This document shows, piece by piece, positions 60,598-64,000 of a stretch of DNA of 64,000 bases (the stretch's first letter is position 1; the number at the start of each line of letters is the position of its first letter). Below the pieces are notes generated by a model that saw nothing but the letters and a program-made list of their open reading frames with translations, searched no databases and had not been told where the DNA came from. A program made the translations under genes and the position numbers. The DNA is from Mycolicibacterium sp. lyk4-40-TYG-92. GTDB lineage: Bacteria; Actinomycetota; Actinomycetes; Mycobacteriales; Mycobacteriaceae. The DNA lies in contig NZ_JARVRX010000011.1 in the NCBI RefSeq assembly GCF_030209435.1, positions 124,001-188,000 of the forward strand, written 5' to 3'.

Positions 60598-61239
60598 CTA
60601 GACGGGCGCGGCAGGCGTGGCCGCGCCACCGGCAGCGGCAGCTTGAGCCAGGACCGCTCCACCGAGCCAGCGACGAAGGTAGTCACGCAGTTCGTCGCGA
60701 CTGCGACCCGCGGGATTGGGCGCGATGAAGAACGACAAGATGGTGCGCAGGGTGTGCTCGACGAGTTCACGAAGCAGCGTTTCATCGAAACTGTAGTGCG
60801 CCCAGTCGACGTCGAACCGGGTGATCACCTGCATTCCCAATTCCATCGCCTGTTCGGAAGCCATCGCGGGGGCGTGGCTGCCTCGGTTGGCCTCCGACAG
60901 CACGATCCCCAAATGTGGTGTCCGCGTGATCTCTTCGAGCGTGAACAGCACCCCTTCGGTCATCGCATCGGCGGGGTCGGTGATGCCGGCAACAGCCACA
61001 ATCAGCCGGTCGAAGAAGGCCCCCACTGTGGTGATCGCCGCCGCCGCCATGAGCGATTCGGCGTTGGGAAAGTACCGGTACACGGTTTGCCTGATCACGC
61101 CGAGCGCGTTGGCGACCTCGGCAATGCTGATGCCAGAACCTTTGTCCGCCATGAGTTTGGCTGCCATCGAGACGATCCGGGCGGCGGCGTCCTCATCACT
61201 GGCAGGCGGCTGACCATCCCACCCACGCCTACCCGCCAT
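60598..61239 (-). CDS. TetR-family regulator
   Basis: 213 aa. N-terminal HTH: ARIVSMAAKLMADKGSGISIAEVANALGVIRQTVYRYFPNAESLM. The C-terminal ligand/dimer domain is helical (FFDRLIVAVAGITDPADAMTEGVLFTLEEI ... LLRELVEHTLRTILSFFIA). It is convergent to the MCE gene (53-bp gap) and follows the 163-aa secreted gene on the same strand after about 70 bp. Possible targets are the MCE gene inverted repeat or its own promoter; the ligand is unknown. Confidence 0.92.
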   Translation of the reverse strand: MAGRRGWDGQPPASDEDAAARIVSMAAKLMADKGSGISIAEVANALGVIRQTVYRYFPNAESLMAAAAITTVGAFFDRLIVAVAGITDPADAMTEGVLFTLEEITRTPHLGIVLSEANRGSHAPAMASEQAMELGMQVITRFDVDWAHYSFDETLLRELVEHTLRTILSFFIAPNPAGRSRDELRDYLRRWLGGAVLAQAAAAGGAATPAAPV

Positions 61240-61310
61240 GGCGTCGAGTCCCCCGCATTCGGCCAGGATACCGGCACGCTGTGCTCACGCGGTCGTGCAA
61301 GCGCGGTGGC

Positions 61311-61802
61311 TCAGCCGAGCCGCGTCCAGAGGCAATAGCCGGAAAACTCGACCGAGGACGCCGTGGGAGCGACGTCGAAGTGCAATGTCTGGTCCGGCGC
61401 GCCGTCGGTCACCGCGGGCGCGCTGACCACGCCGGCACTGAGCACTGCGCGCTGCTCGACGTGGCACCGGTTCCCGGGGCCGAGCGGGGTGCCACTCCAC
61501 TTGCCGGACATCAGGTTTGGATTCCGCATGCCCTGACCGCGCAGGGCGATGACGGGGCCGGTGCTCCACCAGCGGTCGCTGGGCTCCGCGGGTAGCGCGA
61601 CGGCCTGCCAACGCCCTTCGTGACACTGCAGCGGGGTGTTGGCGCCCGCCGTGGGCGCGGGCGTCGTCGGCATGGTGGTGGCTTCGTCGGCCGTGGGCGG
61701 ACACAGCTGATCCTGTTGGGGCGCAACGGGGTCGGCCGAACATGGTGGCGCCACCGCGGTCGCCAGGGCGACTGCGGCCGTCGCGACGGTCGTGCGGAGC
61801 AT
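61311..61802 (-). CDS. Secreted protein downstream of the GH183-like gene
   Basis: 163 aa from ATG 61802. Signal peptide about 1-23 (LRTTVATAAVALATAVAPPCSA). The mature protein has paired cysteines (DQLCPP, LQCHEG, NRCHVE, GYCLW) and ends HFDVAPTASSVEFSGYCLWTRLG, probably a small disulfide-linked beta domain. It starts 2 bp after the DUF4185 gene stop, so the two are surely co-transcribed and both exported. A fragment of a paralogue lies at 59140-59236. Family not recognised. Confidence 0.82.
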   Translation of the reverse strand: MLRTTVATAAVALATAVAPPCSADPVAPQQDQLCPPTADEATTMPTTPAPTAGANTPLQCHEGRWQAVALPAEPSDRWWSTGPVIALRGQGMRNPNLMSGKWSGTPLGPGNRCHVEQRAVLSAGVVSAPAVTDGAPDQTLHFDVAPTASSVEFSGYCLWTRLG

Positions 61803-61804
61803 GG

Positions 61805-63829
61805 CTACAACTTCGTGAGATCGGTCTTCATGAGCATGACGTTGTACTCGCTCCACAATGACAGGTTCCAGTACAGATCGGTACCCGTGCCCAGGGTCGA
61901 CGGCGACCAGGGCTGCATCATGGGCGCGTAGATGCCGCCATTCTGTTGCGGCATCAGCACGGTGGCCGCGGACCAGGTGCCCTGCGGGGTATCGGCGGTG
62001 CGCAGCACGACGTTGTTGAACTGGTCGGCGTAGAGCGTGACGTACTTGCCCAGCGTCGGGTTGTACTGCACCGACATCTCGCTGACGTGGTTGCCGGCCT
62101 TGGCGATACCGCATGCGCCGGTGTCCTGGCCGAACACGACGCCGGCCTTCGACGGGTCCTTGTACCAGCCCTGTTTGATCGCGCCGATGCCGAACCAGCC
62201 GCCCGCGCTGCCCTTGTTGTAGTACTCGTACTTGGACGCGTCGAGGATGTCGGCCTCGGCGACCCGGGACACGTAAGCGGCGCCGCCGCGTCCGTTCGGG
62301 GTGCCGTACGAGTAGACGTAGCCATCGCCGGGACGAACCAGGGCTGCCTGTTGGAAATTGGCGTTGCCGCCCCAGTTCTGGCGGACGCTCTGCGGTGCGA
62401 TGGTCCAGTTCTCACCGTTGTCGGTCGAGTACGCCATCGCCGAATAGTTCGTCGTCCATTGGCCGGGCGCGCCCCACTGCTTGACCGACATGAAACTCAG
62501 GTACTGGGTGGCGCCGAATTGGGTGCCCGGCGTCGGCACCGAGATGCCCGAGGTCGGGATCAGCGTCACTCCGGACGGCAGGCCCGCGGGGAGCTTGGCG
62601 GGCAGGATGATCTGGCGCGCTGTCGTCGGCGACGACAGCGGTGTACCGCCGAACATGTTGCCGTTGAACCACTGGCCGGCCGGAATCGAAATGCCGTCGG
62701 CGAGGTTGGCATCCGACGAGCGGAACAGGATGTTGTTCAGCCAGTTTCCGGTCATGTTCGGGCCGCTGAAGGTGTCGCCGAACGCCATCAGCACCTGGTG
62801 CTCGTTGATCGGCGTGTTCGGATCGTCGGCAATTCCGTTGTCCCACACGGTGCCGACGTCGGTCCCCCAGACCCCGAACCGGTTGTAGGTGTCGTTGGGG
62901 GCGAAGTTGCCTGTCACCCAGTCGACGAAACTCGTCGACGGACTGAGCTGTTGACCTGGCGTGGGGAAGACCGGCCGGGGGTTCATGGCCGCGGTGAGCG
63001 CCGCCATGGGATTGCTCAGCACCTGGCCGGTGGTGGTGAGTGCGCTGACGAGGTTCTGCGGCTTGATGGCCGTCAGCAGGTTGTCGATCTCTTTGCGGGC
63101 GAAAGCCAGCACGGTCCACGCCAGCGTCGGCTGGGCCGGGCTGCCCGCCGGGTTGAACGCCCAATTCAGTGCGCCGGACACGGCTTTCATCACGGCGGCC
63201 ACCGGGTTCAGGGGCTTGGCCGCGGGCGCGGTGACGTTCGGAGTGAGCAGGTTCGTCGTCGCGGATACGGGGCTCGGTGCCGCCGTGACCGCGCTGGTGG
63301 TGACCTTCATGACCGTCGGTGCGACTGCCGCGGCACTGACCGGCTTGGTGGACGCCGCGGTCTGCGGGGTGGCGAGCGGCTTCGCGGCAGGGGGCGTATC
63401 GGGGGTCAGCCGTGGGCGCTTCGGAGTCTTCGGCACCCCGGCGGCGGCCACGGCGGCGTCGGTGGCGTTGTTGTTCTTCGGCTGGTTCGCGCGATCACGC
63501 ACCTTGCCCGGTGTCTTGGCCGGCTTGTCGGCCTTGGGGTCGGTCTTGGGATCGGCCGCGCTGTCGTCGGCGGTGCCTGTAGCCGGCGTCTCGGTCTTGT
63601 CGTCGCCCTTCTTGGGGCGGGGTTTGTCGCGACGCGGTTTGGTTGTGCTTCCCGAAGTGCCGGACGGCCCGGCGTTCTCGCCGGTCGCGGACGTCGCTGC
63701 CGGGCCTCCGGATGCTCCTGCTTCGGTCTGGTCGGCCCACGCGGCGCCCTGCCCGGACGCGATCGCGGTTCCGATGCCGAGTGCGACGGCGAGCCTGCCG
63801 ACCCGGCCGATGTAGCGTGCGGCGCTCAT
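61805..63829 (-). CDS. DUF4185 (GH183-type) secreted arabinanase-like protein
   Basis: 674 aa from ATG 63829 after AGGGAGA. Signal peptide about 1-32 (GRLAVALGIGTAIASGQGAAWA). Residues 33-240 are a long disordered linker rich in Pro, Lys, Thr and Ala. The C-terminal ~370 residues are the DUF4185 beta-propeller-like domain: FGVWGTDVGTVWDNG, VLMAFGDTFSGPNMTG, YLSFMSVKQWGAPGQW, YVYSYGTPNGRGG, VVFGQDTGACGIAKAG and MLMKTDL. DUF4185 was recently assigned as glycoside hydrolase family GH183, endo-D-arabinanases that act on mycobacterial arabinogalactan and lipoarabinomannan. Cell-wall arabinan remodelling is the likely role. Confidence 0.87.
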   Translation of the reverse strand: MSAARYIGRVGRLAVALGIGTAIASGQGAAWADQTEAGASGGPAATSATGENAGPSGTSGSTTKPRRDKPRPKKGDDKTETPATGTADDSAADPKTDPKADKPAKTPGKVRDRANQPKNNNATDAAVAAAGVPKTPKRPRLTPDTPPAAKPLATPQTAASTKPVSAAAVAPTVMKVTTSAVTAAPSPVSATTNLLTPNVTAPAAKPLNPVAAVMKAVSGALNWAFNPAGSPAQPTLAWTVLAFARKEIDNLLTAIKPQNLVSALTTTGQVLSNPMAALTAAMNPRPVFPTPGQQLSPSTSFVDWVTGNFAPNDTYNRFGVWGTDVGTVWDNGIADDPNTPINEHQVLMAFGDTFSGPNMTGNWLNNILFRSSDANLADGISIPAGQWFNGNMFGGTPLSSPTTARQIILPAKLPAGLPSGVTLIPTSGISVPTPGTQFGATQYLSFMSVKQWGAPGQWTTNYSAMAYSTDNGENWTIAPQSVRQNWGGNANFQQAALVRPGDGYVYSYGTPNGRGGAAYVSRVAEADILDASKYEYYNKGSAGGWFGIGAIKQGWYKDPSKAGVVFGQDTGACGIAKAGNHVSEMSVQYNPTLGKYVTLYADQFNNVVLRTADTPQGTWSAATVLMPQQNGGIYAPMMQPWSPSTLGTGTDLYWNLSLWSEYNVMLMKTDLTKL

Positions 63830-63842
63830 CGTGTCTCCCTGC

Positions 63843-63869
63843 TGTTCCAGCTAATTAACCAATGGAACA
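63843..63869. promoter_or_regulatory. Inverted repeat at the GH183-like gene promoter
   Basis: TGTTCCA (63843-63849) and TGGAACA (63863-63869) are perfect 7-bp arms around a 13-bp AT-rich spacer containing TAATTAA. The element ends 13 bp from the gene start, so a bound dimer would cover the initiation region. The regulator is unknown; the TetR downstream is a candidate. Confidence 0.5.
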
Positions 63870-63923
63870 ACATCGGGTCGAACCGCGGGAGACTTTCGAC
63901 GGGGTTGTTTCCGTCTCGATACG

Positions 63924-64000
63924 TCAGCGGAGCAGACCGGCCTCGCGGAGTGCGTCCTCGTACAACTCGATGGCGTGGTCGATGCCGCGATCGACCCAGC
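63924..64000 (-). CDS. 3' end of an unidentified gene (start outside window)
   Basis: The final 25 codons read leftward as WVDRGIDHAIELYEDALREA then GLLR and stop at TGA (63926-63924). The strongly helical, charged sequence and normal codon use indicate a real C-terminus. Too little is visible to name the protein. The 94 bp to the GH183-like gene contain the inverted repeat and no other gene. Confidence 0.6.
   Translation of the reverse strand, partial: WVDRGIDHAIELYEDALREAGLLR

Overview
The window is about 64 kb of high-GC actinobacterial chromosome, almost certainly from a mycobacterium of the Mycolicibacterium (fast-grower) type. The evidence is the dnaK-grpE-dnaJ-hspR operon with HspR inverted repeats (HAIR), a separate HAIR-controlled clpB followed by a ttfA-like gene, an LpqH-type lipoprotein, an MCE protein, a DUF4185 (GH183-type) arabinanase-like protein, and gene order resembling the Mycobacterium tuberculosis Rv0380c-Rv0385 and Rv0350-Rv0353 blocks. 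I saw no rRNA, tRNA, CRISPR array, transposase or integrase.

Layout. (1) 1-5077, minus strand: an EthA-like Baeyer-Villiger monooxygenase, an alpha/beta hydrolase and a hydrolase/acyl-CoA-synthetase fusion that runs off the left edge. They look like a ketone-to-acyl-CoA cassette, with a 30-bp near-palindrome upstream. (2) 5.6-34.9 kb: a complete extracellular contractile injection system (eCIS) island. A small SARP/BTAD regulator, a small unknown protein, a PAAR-like DUF4280 tip protein and a DUF4157 protein read rightward (5.6-8.3 kb). Sixteen tightly overlapping structural genes read leftward from sheath and tube to a giant DUF6519 protein (29.5-8.3 kb). Two more DUF4157 proteins with different C-terminal domains and two glycosyltransferases follow (29.6-34.8 kb). 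(3) 35.0-37.2 kb: a MocR-type regulator divergent from a pyridoxamine-phosphate-oxidase-like protein. (4) 37.2-41.5 kb: the dnaK operon. (5) 41.5-45.6 kb, minus strand: a K+ channel, an aldose epimerase, a globin-reductase, a CYTH protein and a GAP/LysE-like membrane protein. (6) 45.7-52.1 kb: clpB, ttfA-like gene, lipoprotein, SpoU methyltransferase, GH76 protein. (7) 52.1-57.5 kb: small secreted proteins, an LpqH-like lipoprotein, a chromate transporter and an arsR / arsI-acr3-arsC locus. (8) 57.0-64 kb: a short DUF1254 protein, an AraC regulator with phased repeats, an orphan MCE gene, a TetR regulator, a GH183-type protein with a small secreted partner, and the end of another gene.

The most striking observation is regulatory. 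Direct heptamer repeats resembling GTGACGG, spaced exactly 11 bp, lie in front of the SARP gene itself, the sheath operon, both DUF4157 genes at 29.6-32.6 kb and both glycosyltransferase genes. In every case the last repeat sits 8 bp from a -10-like hexamer. This is the classical SARP promoter architecture. It ties structural genes, candidate payloads and glycosyltransferases into one inferred regulon driven by the regulator at 5.7 kb, and it suggests leaderless transcription of several of these genes.

Inference beyond that: the three DUF4157 proteins look like payloads or adaptors with different C-terminal activities (a second HExxH, a PD...DxK-like motif followed by hydrophobic segments, and a His-Gly/Cys pair). 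The glycosyltransferases may decorate the particle or its payloads. None of these activities is proven by the sequence alone.
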